This document shows, piece by piece, positions 16,108 to 24,688 of a stretch of DNA of 64,000 nt. The notes beneath the pieces were generated by a model. That model worked only from the letters and a program-made list of their open reading frames with translations. It ran no database searches and had not been told where the DNA came from. The DNA is from Stenotrophomonas maltophilia (GTDB lineage: Bacteria > Pseudomonadota > Gammaproteobacteria > Xanthomonadales > Xanthomonadaceae), in assembly GCA_900113425.1 (NCBI GenBank), contig FOZF01000001.1, forward strand, positions 42,884-106,883, in the 5' to 3' direction. A program made the translations under genes and the position numbers. Within the stretch, counting starts at the first letter, position 1; each line of letters opens with the position of its first letter.

Positions 16108-17325
16108 GTGTCCGCTGCCAACGTCCTGGTTACCGCCCCCCTTCCACCACAGCCGGTGCTGCAGGCGCTGCTTGAACGCCTGCGCGAGGGCCTGCTGCTG
16201 TTCACCGAAGACGGTCAGGTCGCCTTGGCCAATCCGGCCGCGCAGAACCTGCTGGCCAGCGACGAAGGCATGCTGCCGGCGCCGCAGCGCCTGCGCCAGC
16301 TGCTGCCACCGGACGCGCTGGAGCACGCCCGCCAGAACGGTCACTGGAACGGCAGCCTGCCGCTGGGCGAGGGCGTGGTGATCGCGCATCTGTACCATCA
16401 CGGTCCGGCCGGGCAGGGCCACTACCTGGCGCTGTTCCGCCACATCGAGGGCCAGGAAGACTACGAGCGCGAGCTGCAGCAGCGCCACGCCGAACTTCGC
16501 CAGGCCTACCTTCGACTGAACGGCACGCAGGAAAAGCTGCTGCAGTCGGAGAAGATGGCGTCCATCGGCCAGCTTGCCGCCGGCGTGGCGCACGAGATCA
16601 ACAACCCGATCGGCTACGTGCACTCCAATCTCGGCAGCCTGCAGGAGTACCTGCGCAGCCTGTTCACCGTGATCGAGGCCTACGAGCGCGCCCTGCGTGC
16701 GCCCGACCCGAAGGCGCTCATCCCGGAGATCGATGACATCCGTGACCGGCTGGACATCGACTTCATCAGCCGCGATCTGCCGCAGCTGATGGCCGAGTCA
16801 CGCGAGGGCATCGAGCGGGTGACACGCATCGTGCGCGACCTCAAGGACTTCTCGTACTCCGGCCGCGATGAGTCGTGGAAGCTGGTCGATCTGCACGCCG
16901 GCCTCGAGTCCACCATCAACATCATCTGGAACGAGCTCAAGTACAAGGTCACCCTGGTGCGTGAGTTCGGCCAGCTGCCGCTGGTCGAGTGCCTGCCGTC
17001 CGAGCTCAACCAGGTCTACATGAACCTGCTGCTCAACGCCGGCCATGCCATCGCCGAGCGCGGCACCATCACCGTGCGTACCGGCGTGGATGGCGACCAT
17101 GTCTGGGTCGAGTTCGAGGACACCGGTGGCGGCATCTCGCCGGAACTGCGCCAGCGCATCTTCGACCCGTTCTTCACCACCAAGCCGGTGGGCAGCGGGA
17201 CCGGCCTGGGCCTGTCGATCTCCTACAGCATCATCAACAAGCACCATGGTCGCATCGATCTGGACAGCACCCCCGGCGTCGGCTCGCGCTTCCGCGTGGT
17301 GCTGCCGGTGAAGCAGCCGCGCTGA
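16108..17325 (+). CDS. Soluble PAS-domain sensor histidine kinase
   Basis: 405 residues, GTG start at 16108. A PAS domain (about 15-110: [20 protein letters not shown]) leads by a coiled coil ([14 protein letters not shown]) to HisKA with phospho-acceptor His162 in [12 protein letters not shown] and a HATPase domain: N-box [16 protein letters not shown]1 DTGGGI, F-box FDPFFTTK, G2 GTGLGLSIS. No membrane segment is seen, so it should sense a cytosolic signal. A TATATT hexamer at 16073-16078 may be its -10. It lies just after the flgMN genes and converges on the GGDEF-EAL-REC gene. By arrangement it resembles the Rav sensors of Xanthomonas campestris; that match is from memory. Confidence 0.88.
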   Translation: MSAANVLVTAPLPPQPVLQALLERLREGLLLFTEDGQVALANPAAQNLLASDEGMLPAPQRLRQLLPPDALEHARQNGHWNGSLPLGEGVVIAHLYHHGPAGQGHYLALFRHIEGQEDYERELQQRHAELRQAYLRLNGTQEKLLQSEKMASIGQLAAGVAHEINNPIGYVHSNLGSLQEYLRSLFTVIEAYERALRAPDPKALIPEIDDIRDRLDIDFISRDLPQLMAESREGIERVTRIVRDLKDFSYSGRDESWKLVDLHAGLESTINIIWNELKYKVTLVREFGQLPLVECLPSELNQVYMNLLLNAGHAIAERGTITVRTGVDGDHVWVEFEDTGGGISPELRQRIFDPFFTTKPVGSGTGLGLSISYSIINKHHGRIDLDSTPGVGSRFRVVLPVKQPR

Positions 17326-17349
17326 GCCGTCGGGCAGCACAGATGCACG

Positions 17350-17372
17350 GTAGCGCCGGGCCATGCCCGGCG
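17350..17372 (+). repeat. SMAG (GTAG) palindrome
   Basis: GTAGCGCCGGGCC-ATG-CCCGGCG, lying in the 54 bp between two convergent genes. Its hairpin could act as a terminator from both sides. Confidence 0.85.
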
Positions 17373-17379
17373 GCCTCCA

Positions 17380-19155
17380 TCATCGCAGGGGCGGGCGATC
17401 CTCGCTGCCGTCACCTGCGTCCATGGCCACCGGGCCGGCATTGCTGCGGCGCTGTTCCTCGTAGGTACGGAAGGCCTGGTGGATGTGCTTGCGCAGCTCG
17501 TCGTCGTTCCATGGCTTTGTCAGGAAGCGGTAGATCGCGCCGCGGTTGATCGCGTCGGTCACCGTGTTCAGATCGGTGTAGCCGGACAGCACGAGGCGGA
17601 TGGTGTCGGGGTACAGCATCTTCACCCGGCCCAGGAACTCGGTGCCGCTCATGTCGCTCATGCGCTGGTCGGACAGGATCACCTGCACATCGTTGATCGC
17701 CAGCAGATCGAAGGCGTCGCGCACGTTGCCGGCGGCAAGGATGCGGTAGCCGTCGCGGCGGAACAGCCGCACCAGCGAGCGCAGCACGTTCTCTTCATCG
17801 TCCAGCAGCAGCAGGGTGCGGTCCGGGCGGGTCTCGGCGAATGCTTCCGGGCGCAGGTAGCGCCGGCGCAGGGTCATGCCCGCGGCATCGGCCGACATCG
17901 GTTCGCCGAACAGATAGCCCTGGAACACATCGCAGTCGTTGCGGCGCAGGAAGCCCAACTGTGCCTGCGATTCCACACCGTTGGCGATCACCGTCATGCC
18001 CAGCTGGTGGCCCATGGCGATGATCGCACGGGCGATGGCAGCCTCGCGGTTGCCGGCCGGTGCGCTCTTGATGAAGCTGCGGTCGATCTTCAGCTTGTCC
18101 ACCGGATAGCGCACCAGCGCGCTCAGGCTGGAGTCGCCGGTGCCGAAGTTGTCCAGGCTCAGGCTGATGCCTTCGTTGCGCAGGTTGGCCAGGGTCTCGT
18201 GGACGAAATTGACGTTGTTGGTCAGCGCGCTTTCGTTGATCTCCAGCGTCAGCATCTGCGCCGGCACGCCCGCTGCCTGCAGCAGCGACATCACTTCGGC
18301 GAAGAAGTTCGGTCGCAGCAGCTGCAGGGTGGAGACATTCACCGCAATGGTGAAGTCGTCGAAACCCTGGTCGCGCCACAGCCGGGCCTGCTTGAGCGCA
18401 CCCTCCAGCACCCAGGTGCCGATCTGCACGATGATGCCGAGCCGCTCGGCGGTTCGCATGAAGCGTTCCGGCACCAGCATCCCCAGCGTCGGCGACTGCC
18501 AGCGCAGCAAGGCTTCCATGCCCACCACATGGCCATCGCGTGCGCTGACCAGGGGCTGGTAGCGCAGCTTCAGCTCGGCATTGGGGATGGCATCGACGAT
18601 CTGGCGCGCGATGATGCTCTCGCTGTGCGCGCTGGGCGGTGTGTCCACGGCATGGATGCGCACCGCGTTGCCACCCTCGCGGGCGGCCTGGTACAGCGCA
18701 TCCTCGGCATGATCGAGCAGGCGCGAGGTGCTGCTGGCATGCTCCGGGCACAGGCTGACGCCCAGCTTGCCGGTCATGAACAGGGTATAGGGCAGCACTG
18801 AGAGCGGCAGTTCCATCTGCTGGCGGATCTCCTCGGCGAAGTCCTCCGGCAGTGGCAGGTCGGCGTCGCGCGGCACGGCGATCAGGAACTCGTCGCTGCC
18901 ATGGCGCCACAGTTTGCCGCGTCCGCGCAGGTAGGACTGCAGGCGTTGCGCCACCAGCACCAGCGCCTGGTCACCCACTTCCGCGCTCATGTTCTCGTTG
19001 ACCGACGCGAAGTGATCGATGTCCACATGCATCAGCATCAGCGGCGTGCCACCCGAAGCAGCTTCGGCCACCATCGCCTGCAGCTCGGGATTGCCGGCGC
19101 CAAGGCGGTCAGGGGCATCGTCGATGCTGACCAGCGGGAGATTGGGATTCCACAT
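17380..19155 (-). CDS. GGDEF-EAL-REC response regulator (RavR-like)
   Basis: 591 residues, ATG at 19155 (MWNPNLPLVSIDD). Order: GGDEF-type domain (about 30-160), EAL-type domain (about 180-430), C-terminal receiver (about 445-565; acceptor Asp in ILSDQRMSDMSG, Lys in FLTKPW). The GGDEF motif reads GSDEF (codons at 18886-18900). The EAL motif is intact (EALLRW), but DDFGTG reads DNFGTG (Asn codon 18148-18150) and the AEGVE motif reads ANGVE (Asn codon 17980-17982), two acidic positions that usually bind metal. Phosphodiesterase activity may be reduced or absent. It lies 4 bp downstream of the NarX-like kinase, its probable partner. The layout matches RavR of Xanthomonas, a regulator of virulence and c-di-GMP. 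Confidence 0.92.
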   Translation of the reverse strand: MWNPNLPLVSIDDAPDRLGAGNPELQAMVAEAASGGTPLMLMHVDIDHFASVNENMSAEVGDQALVLVAQRLQSYLRGRGKLWRHGSDEFLIAVPRDADLPLPEDFAEEIRQQMELPLSVLPYTLFMTGKLGVSLCPEHASSTSRLLDHAEDALYQAAREGGNAVRIHAVDTPPSAHSESIIARQIVDAIPNAELKLRYQPLVSARDGHVVGMEALLRWQSPTLGMLVPERFMRTAERLGIIVQIGTWVLEGALKQARLWRDQGFDDFTIAVNVSTLQLLRPNFFAEVMSLLQAAGVPAQMLTLEINESALTNNVNFVHETLANLRNEGISLSLDNFGTGDSSLSALVRYPVDKLKIDRSFIKSAPAGNREAAIARAIIAMGHQLGMTVIANGVESQAQLGFLRRNDCDVFQGYLFGEPMSADAAGMTLRRRYLRPEAFAETRPDRTLLLLDDEENVLRSLVRLFRRDGYRILAAGNVRDAFDLLAINDVQVILSDQRMSDMSGTEFLGRVKMLYPDTIRLVLSGYTDLNTVTDAINRGAIYRFLTKPWNDDELRKHIHQAFRTYEEQRRSNAGPVAMDAGDGSEDRPPLR

Positions 19156-19159
19156 AGGC

Positions 19160-21262
19160 TCAGTAATCCGGTGTTTCAACGGCAGCCGTGCAGGCTGCCT
19201 GGTAGGGAAGATGGACATCGACCAGGGTGCCGGCGCCGTGCGCCGACTCGATGCGCACGTGGCCGCCCACGCTCTGCGCACGTTCGCGCATCACGATCAG
19301 GCCCAGGCCGCGTGGGCCGTCAGGGTCGAAACCCTCACCGTCGTCGCGGATCTGCAGGTGCAGCCCGCGCTGGCCGACATCGCGCAGCTGCAGCTGCACC
19401 TGGCTGGCGCGGGCGTGGCGCAGTACGTTGGTCAGGCTTTCCTGGGCGATGCGGAAGCAGGCCTGCTCGATGCTGTTGTCGGGCCGATGCGGCAGGGGCT
19501 CGATTTCGGCCAGCAGTTCCACCGGTGAGGAGCGGAACAGTACCCGTGCCTGCCAGCTCAGTGCCGCCTCCAGGCCCAGCGCATCCAGCTGTGGAGGCCG
19601 CAGCAGGGTGGAGATGTCACGCAGCTTGGCCACCGTGGTGTCGGCCAGGCTGACGATCTGTGCCAGATCCTCGCTGCGGCGCTTCGGATCGTCTTCGTCC
19701 TGCGCGGCATAGGCGGAGAGCTTGATGGCGGTGATGGCCTGTCCGATGTCATCGTGCAGGTCGCGCGAGATCGCGCGGCGCTCGTCCTCCTGCAGCGAGA
19801 ACAGTCGTCCGGCCATGGCCTGCAGTTCGCGGTTGCTGGTCTCCAGCGCACTGCGGGTGCGTTCGGAGTCGCTCAGGTCACGCACGATCAGCAGCTTGCA
19901 GTCGCGACCGCCATAGCGTACTTCGCCCACGGCCAGGCCGGCGTGGAAGCTGCGGCCATCGGCACGCTGCATCGCCACCACGCTGCTGTGGCCGGGGCCG
20001 TGCTGGGGCTGGCCGGCCCGGAGCTGCAGGCGTACCCGCGCCAGATCGCTGTCGGCGACCAGAGCGGCCAGCGGCTCGCCGAGCAGGGCATGGCCGCCGT
20101 AGCCGAACAGGCTCGCGGCCCAGGCGTTGGCGTACAGCACGTGCTCCTCGAAGAGGATGACCACGCCGTCCGGCAGCACACGCACCAGTTCGCGGAACTG
20201 TTCCTCGCGTTCGCGCAGCAGCCGCCGCGACTGCTCGCGCTCGGTCACGTCCTGCAGCGTGCCGAGCACGCGGTCGCGGCCGGCCTCGTCAACGCCGCTG
20301 GCCGCGCGCAGGTGCACCATCAACGCGCGGCCATCCATCGACAGCAGCGGCAGCAGCACGTCTACCTGCACCGGTTCGCCGGAACACAGTTCGGCCAGCA
20401 GCTGGTCGGCCTGCGCGGCCGTGGCCGGATCGGCCGCCACCAGCAGTTCGTCGAAGCGATGCCAGCGGCGGGCTTCCGGCGGGCGCCGGCCGAGCAGGCG
20501 ATAGACCTGGCTGGAGTACCGGCCCAGCCCGCTGGAGGGGTCCAGTTCCCAGGCGCCGATCTTCGCCAGCTCATGCGCTTCCTCCACCCGTGCCAGTGCC
20601 TGGTCCCGGCGCAGCTGCGCCAGGTCTTCGGCGGTACGGTCGATGGCAATCAGCAGGCGTGCGTTGTGGCCGTCGTAACCGATCGCGTTCGAGCGCAGCT
20701 CCATCTGCCGCAGGCTGCCATCGCGCAGCTGCAGCTGCGCCCGCAGGATGCACAGCTGCTCGGGCGCCTCCCGGATGGCTTCGAGCTTGGTCTGCAGCGC
20801 CTGGTCCTGGCCGGGCGGCCAGAGGACGTCGATGGTGCGCTCAAGCAGTTCCTCGCGCTCCCAGCCGAAGGCGCTGCAGGCCGCGGGATTGGCATCGAGA
20901 ATGGCCAGGCTGTCCAGGTCGTAGACCAGGATCGGCCCGGGATTGCCCTCGAACATCTGCCGCAGGCGCAGCTCGGAGGCCTGCAGGCGGGCATGGGTGA
21001 GCAGCACGTGTTCGGCCAGCGGGCGCAGCAGCAGGTACAGCAGCCCGGCGCTGGCCAGGGCGAAGAACGACCCTTTCAGGCTCTGCCACAGCGAGGCCTG
21101 GTACGGATCGGGTACCAGCAGCTGCACGGCGCTGTCGGTGGCGATCATCCATGCCAGGGCCATCGCCAGGTAACTCAGCACGATCCGCCGACGATCGCGG
21201 CCCAGCGATTGGGCCATCCGCGGGTCGGGAACAGGGGCGGTGCCGGTCGGTTCTGCGGGCAT
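19160..21262 (-). CDS. Membrane PAS sensor histidine kinase, NarX/HisKA_3 type
   Basis: 700 residues. Two transmembrane helices near the N-terminus (about 27-50 and 64-84) are separated by a very short periplasmic loop, so sensing is probably by the three PAS-like domains that follow (about 100-215, 230-345, 355-470). The kinase core is the HisKA_3 type: LQEDERRAISRDLHDDIGQA with acceptor His503, and a HATPase with IRDDGEGF and GLGLIVMRERA. HisKA_3 kinases usually pair with LuxR-type regulators, but the gene directly downstream, 4 bp away, is the GGDEF-EAL-REC protein. It is divergent from the PAS-GGDEF-EAL gene. Confidence 0.9.
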   Translation of the reverse strand: MPAEPTGTAPVPDPRMAQSLGRDRRRIVLSYLAMALAWMIATDSAVQLLVPDPYQASLWQSLKGSFFALASAGLLYLLLRPLAEHVLLTHARLQASELRLRQMFEGNPGPILVYDLDSLAILDANPAACSAFGWEREELLERTIDVLWPPGQDQALQTKLEAIREAPEQLCILRAQLQLRDGSLRQMELRSNAIGYDGHNARLLIAIDRTAEDLAQLRRDQALARVEEAHELAKIGAWELDPSSGLGRYSSQVYRLLGRRPPEARRWHRFDELLVAADPATAAQADQLLAELCSGEPVQVDVLLPLLSMDGRALMVHLRAASGVDEAGRDRVLGTLQDVTEREQSRRLLREREEQFRELVRVLPDGVVILFEEHVLYANAWAASLFGYGGHALLGEPLAALVADSDLARVRLQLRAGQPQHGPGHSSVVAMQRADGRSFHAGLAVGEVRYGGRDCKLLIVRDLSDSERTRSALETSNRELQAMAGRLFSLQEDERRAISRDLHDDIGQAITAIKLSAYAAQDEDDPKRRSEDLAQIVSLADTTVAKLRDISTLLRPPQLDALGLEAALSWQARVLFRSSPVELLAEIEPLPHRPDNSIEQACFRIAQESLTNVLRHARASQVQLQLRDVGQRGLHLQIRDDGEGFDPDGPRGLGLIVMRERAQSVGGHVRIESAHGAGTLVDVHLPYQAACTAAVETPDY

Positions 21263-21320
21263 GGACAGGGCAGCAGGTAGGGGCGCCGGCCATCTTACCG
21301 CGCAGGTGCCCCGTAGCCAC

Positions 21321-21347
21321 TCAATTATCCGCCGCAGGCGCCGTTAA
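21321..21347 (+). promoter_or_regulatory. Sigma-28-like promoter of the PAS-GGDEF-EAL gene
   Basis: TCAA, 15 bases, GCCGTTAA: the -35 has three of four consensus bases and the -10 seven of eight, with the exact spacing. It lies 47 bases before the GTG start at 21394. Confidence 0.7.
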
Positions 21348-21393
21348 CCACTGCGTGCCCCGCTGTCGGGCGTTTCATCCGGAGCAAGATCGC

Positions 21394-24156
21394 GTGGACC
21401 AAGGGATCATCGCCAGCCTGCTGCAGCATCCGCTCGCGTCGGCGCTGGTCATCGTCGACCGCACTGGCCGTCCGCTGGCAGCCAACCCGGCCGCGCGCGA
21501 GCATGGCCTGCCGGCGACGGTCGCGGCCTACGCGCCGATGCTGGAAGACCTGCGCCTGCTGGCGGCCGACGGTGGCATTGTTGCGTGCAGCCTGCCGGGA
21601 GGACCGCGCGGACATTACGACGGCCACCTGCGCGCCGTGCATGACGGCGCCGGCAATCTGCTGGCCTTCACCCTGAGTGTGCCCGAACCGGTGCCGCTGG
21701 CGGATGGCGGACGCTGGGAACTGGCGCTGGACAGCGCTGGCCACAGCCTGTGGGACTGGGATATTCCCAGCGATCGCGTCACCCGCACCCCTGGCTTGGG
21801 CGAAGAGACCGCCAGTCGAATGCTGGCGCGCGTGCATGGCGAGGACATCGGCCACGTGCGCGCCGCGCTGGATCAGCACCTGCGTGGAACCAGCGAGCAG
21901 TACAGCGCACAGTTCCGCTTCCGCCAGCCCGACGGGCAGTGGCGCTGGGTGCTTGATCGTGGCCGCGTGGTCGCGCGCACCGCCGACGGCCAGCCGCTGC
22001 GCATGGTCGGCACCCACACCGACATCGAACAGCAGAAGCAGCTGGAGGCATTGCTGCACGAACAGCAGGTGCACCTGAGCGAGGCGCAGCGCATCGCCAG
22101 CATGGGCAGCTGGTCGTTCGATCCGGACACAGGCTCCTTCTGGTGGTCACCCGAACTGCGTTCGCTGCTGGCACTTGAGCCCGGCAACGTGCCTGGCCAG
22201 CGACGCTGGCTCAAGCAGCTGCATCCGCGTTCACGCGGAGCGCTGCGGGCAGCCTGGCGCCGCTTGTGGCGCGATGGCCGCTCCGCCAGCCTCGAGCTGG
22301 AACTGGCCCGCGGCAGCGGCGAGCCCTCGCTGCATCTGCGGCTGTGGATGCAGCCGCTGCTGGATGGCGAGGGCCAGCCCAAGCGGCTGCTGGGCCAGGT
22401 GCAGAACATCACCGAACAGCACCAGACCGATGCGCTGATCCGCTGGCGTACCGAGCTGCTCAACCGCGTCTCGGCCCTGGGCCGCATCGGCGGCTGCGAG
22501 ATCGAGGTGCAGACCCGGCACATGCAATGGACCGAAGAGTGCTATCGCATCCACGGACTGCGCAAGGAGCCGATCACCCTGGACCAGGCGTTGGCGCTGT
22601 ACACCGAGGACTCGCGCAGCGCGTTCGAGGCGGCGCTGGGCCGGATTGCCGGGGGCGGGTTGCCTGAGCAGCTGGATCTCTGCTTCTATCGTCAATCCGG
22701 CCTGCGCGTATGGGTGCAGGTGCTGATCGAGCTGGATCGGCGCGATGGCCTGCCGCCGCGCTTCGTGGTGCTGTTCCGTGACATCACGCGTGAGCGCGAG
22801 GCCAACGAGCGCATCGAGCTGCTGGCCCATTACGACCTGCTGACCGGCCTGCCGAACCGGGTGCTGCTGGGCGAGCAGACTGCCGAGGCAATCGAGGAAG
22901 CGCGTGATCGCGGCACCTCGTTGGCGATGCTTTTCATCGACCTGGATGGCTTCAAGACCATCAACGACAGCTTCGGCCACGCCACCGGTGATGCGCTGCT
23001 GAAGGCAGCGGCCACCCGGCTGCACCAGAACCTGCGCAACAACGATCTGTTCGGCCGCTTCAGCGGTGACGAATTCATCGTGGTGCTGCGCGATCTGGCC
23101 GAACCGGAAGACGCCGGCCACGTGGCGCGCAAGCTGATCGGCTCGCTGGCCGAGCCGCTGCGCCGCGGCGATACCACCCTGAAGGTGGGCGCCAGCGTGG
23201 GCATCGCCATGCTGGGCGATACCCAGACCGATTTCGATTCACTGCTGCGCGCCGCCGATGCCGCGATGTATGCGGCCAAGGAAGCGGGTCGCAACACCTA
23301 CCAGTATTACAGCCAGGACGCACTGGCCCGCATCCAGCGCCGGCTTGAGCTGGAGCATGCACTGCATGGCGCGATCGAGCGCGAAGAGTTCAGCCTGGCC
23401 TATCAGCCGCTGCTGCATGCCCACCTTGGCGAGCCACCGGCAATCGAAGCACTGCTGCGCTGGCATCGACCCGGCATCGGCTACTGCAGCCCGGCCGAGT
23501 TCATTCCCATCGCCGAGAAGTGCGGTGAAATCGTGCGCATCGGCGACTGGGTACTGAACGAAGCCTGCCGCCAGGCGACTGCCTGGGACAGAGCCGGTCT
23601 GCACTTCGACCGTATCGCGGTGAACGTCTCGGCCGTGCAGCTGCGTGATCGCGGCTTCGCCGAGCGGGTGATCGAGATCTGCCACGCCCATGGCTGGCCG
23701 CCACAGCGCCTGGAACTGGAGCTGACCGAATCGGCGCTGATCCGTGACACCGACATCCTGCGCCATTGCTTCGACGTGCTGGAACGGCACGGTGTGCCGC
23801 TGGCGGTGGACGATTTCGGAACGGGATTCTCCAACCTCAATTACCTCAACCGGTTCCCGGTGGGCCGCCTGAAGATCGACCGCAGCTTCGTGCAGGGCAT
23901 GCTGCACGACTCGGGTACGGCCGAGGTGACCCAGGCCATCGTGCACCTGGGCCACGCGCTGGGCATGAAGGTCGTGGCCGAAGGCGTGGAAACGCACCAG
24001 GAAGAAGACATGCTGCGCCGCCAGGGCTGCGACGAGATCCAGGGCTACCTGTACTCGCGGCCGCTGAGCCCGCGGGACCTGGCGCAGTGGCTGCGGCAGC
24101 AGCATCAGTCACCGTCGCGCACGGATGCCGGCAACGAAGCGCTGCTGGTGCGTTGA
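21394..24156 (+). CDS. Multi-PAS GGDEF-EAL c-di-GMP protein
   Basis: Predicted to make and/or degrade cyclic di-GMP. 920 residues from GTG at 21394 (MDQGIIASLLQHPLA), which has GGAG 9 bases upstream; the open frame to 21151 covers the divergent gene. Four PAS-like regions (about 10-100, 105-225, 235-345, 355-475) precede GGDEF (about 475-640, active-site FSGDEF, no RxxD inhibitory site five residues before it obvious) and EAL (about 650-905: EALLRW, ELTESALI, DDFGTGFSNL, LKIDRSF, VVAEGVET, all canonical). No transmembrane helix. The sigma-28-like promoter at 21321-21347 suggests class III flagellar control. Confidence 0.93.
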   Translation: MDQGIIASLLQHPLASALVIVDRTGRPLAANPAAREHGLPATVAAYAPMLEDLRLLAADGGIVACSLPGGPRGHYDGHLRAVHDGAGNLLAFTLSVPEPVPLADGGRWELALDSAGHSLWDWDIPSDRVTRTPGLGEETASRMLARVHGEDIGHVRAALDQHLRGTSEQYSAQFRFRQPDGQWRWVLDRGRVVARTADGQPLRMVGTHTDIEQQKQLEALLHEQQVHLSEAQRIASMGSWSFDPDTGSFWWSPELRSLLALEPGNVPGQRRWLKQLHPRSRGALRAAWRRLWRDGRSASLELELARGSGEPSLHLRLWMQPLLDGEGQPKRLLGQVQNITEQHQTDALIRWRTELLNRVSALGRIGGCEIEVQTRHMQWTEECYRIHGLRKEPITLDQALALYTEDSRSAFEAALGRIAGGGLPEQLDLCFYRQSGLRVWVQVLIELDRRDGLPPRFVVLFRDITREREANERIELLAHYDLLTGLPNRVLLGEQTAEAIEEARDRGTSLAMLFIDLDGFKTINDSFGHATGDALLKAAATRLHQNLRNNDLFGRFSGDEFIVVLRDLAEPEDAGHVARKLIGSLAEPLRRGDTTLKVGASVGIAMLGDTQTDFDSLLRAADAAMYAAKEAGRNTYQYYSQDALARIQRRLELEHALHGAIEREEFSLAYQPLLHAHLGEPPAIEALLRWHRPGIGYCSPAEFIPIAEKCGEIVRIGDWVLNEACRQATAWDRAGLHFDRIAVNVSAVQLRDRGFAERVIEICHAHGWPPQRLELELTESALIRDTDILRHCFDVLERHGVPLAVDDFGTGFSNLNYLNRFPVGRLKIDRSFVQGMLHDSGTAEVTQAIVHLGHALGMKVVAEGVETHQEEDMLRRQGCDEIQGYLYSRPLSPRDLAQWLRQQHQSPSRTDAGNEALLVR

Positions 24157-24222
24157 CGATTCATGACCGCGTACCCGCGGTCTCCAAGCCTGTCCGGTTG
24201 CGATGAACCTGCGGCGCACATG

Positions 24223-24375
24223 AGCCGAGCATGGGCTCGGCGGCGCTTTCTGGTCGAAGCGATGGGTATCCCTACGCCTCAGCCGAGCATGGGCTTGGTT
24301 CCACCATAGAGCCGAGCCGACGCTCGGCTGTTTCATGTTCTGGCCCCGATAGACCCGGCAGACGCCCGGCACTAC
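24223..24375. repeat. Cluster of degenerate SMAG palindromes
   Basis: Four related hairpins fill most of the 215-bp gap: AGCCGAGCATGGGCTCGGC (24223-24241), AGCCGAGCATGGGCTTGG (24281-24298), ATAGAGCCGAGCCGACGCTC then GGCT (24306-24329), and an inverted intact-headed element at 24353-24375 (minus-strand GTAGTGCCGGGCG then TCTGCCGGGT). The GTAG head of the last provides the TAG stop codon of the small gene on the minus strand. Confidence 0.75.
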
Positions 24376-24590
24376 CTCAGGGCATCTCCATCCAACCCCA
24401 GGTCCCAGGCCATGCCCAGCAGTTCGCTGGCGGTACCGGGCGAGGACGGCCGCGCATCGGCGAGCTGCTGCAGCTCGCGGATCTCCTCATGCGCGACTTC
24501 TTCAAGCTGCTGCAGCTGTTCACGCACGCTCGTGTTGCGTGGGCGTTCGACGTCGGTGAGGGAGGAGGGCGGGGCGCTGATCAGGGCCAT
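24372..24590 (-). CDS. Small hypothetical protein, 72 aa
   Basis: A 72-residue protein from ATG 24590 (MALISAPPSSLTDVERPRNT), acidic and helical with two heptad-like segments (REQLQQLEEVAHEEIRELQQ, about 23-42). I do not recognise a family. It is downstream of the chemoreceptor gene, beyond a terminator, in the same direction. No Shine-Dalgarno site is visible, and its stop codon is formed by the GTAG head of a SMAG repeat. Confidence 0.5.
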   Translation of the reverse strand: MALISAPPSSLTDVERPRNTSVREQLQQLEEVAHEEIRELQQLADARPSSPGTASELLGMAWDLGLDGDALR

Positions 24591-24630
24591 GGGGCGCGTA
24601 CAGGGTGCATTCGGCGGTGGATCACAGGCG

Positions 24631-24655
24631 AAGGCCCCGGTCGAGCCGGGGCCTT
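24631..24655 (-). terminator. Intrinsic terminator after chemoreceptor gene
   Basis: A perfect 10-bp stem AAGGCCCCGG / CCGGGGCCTT with a five-base loop, 34 bp after the chemoreceptor stop. The T-tract is short. Confidence 0.7.
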
Positions 24656-24688
24656 GCAGGCTGCCGGAGAGGGCAGCGGACACGCGTA

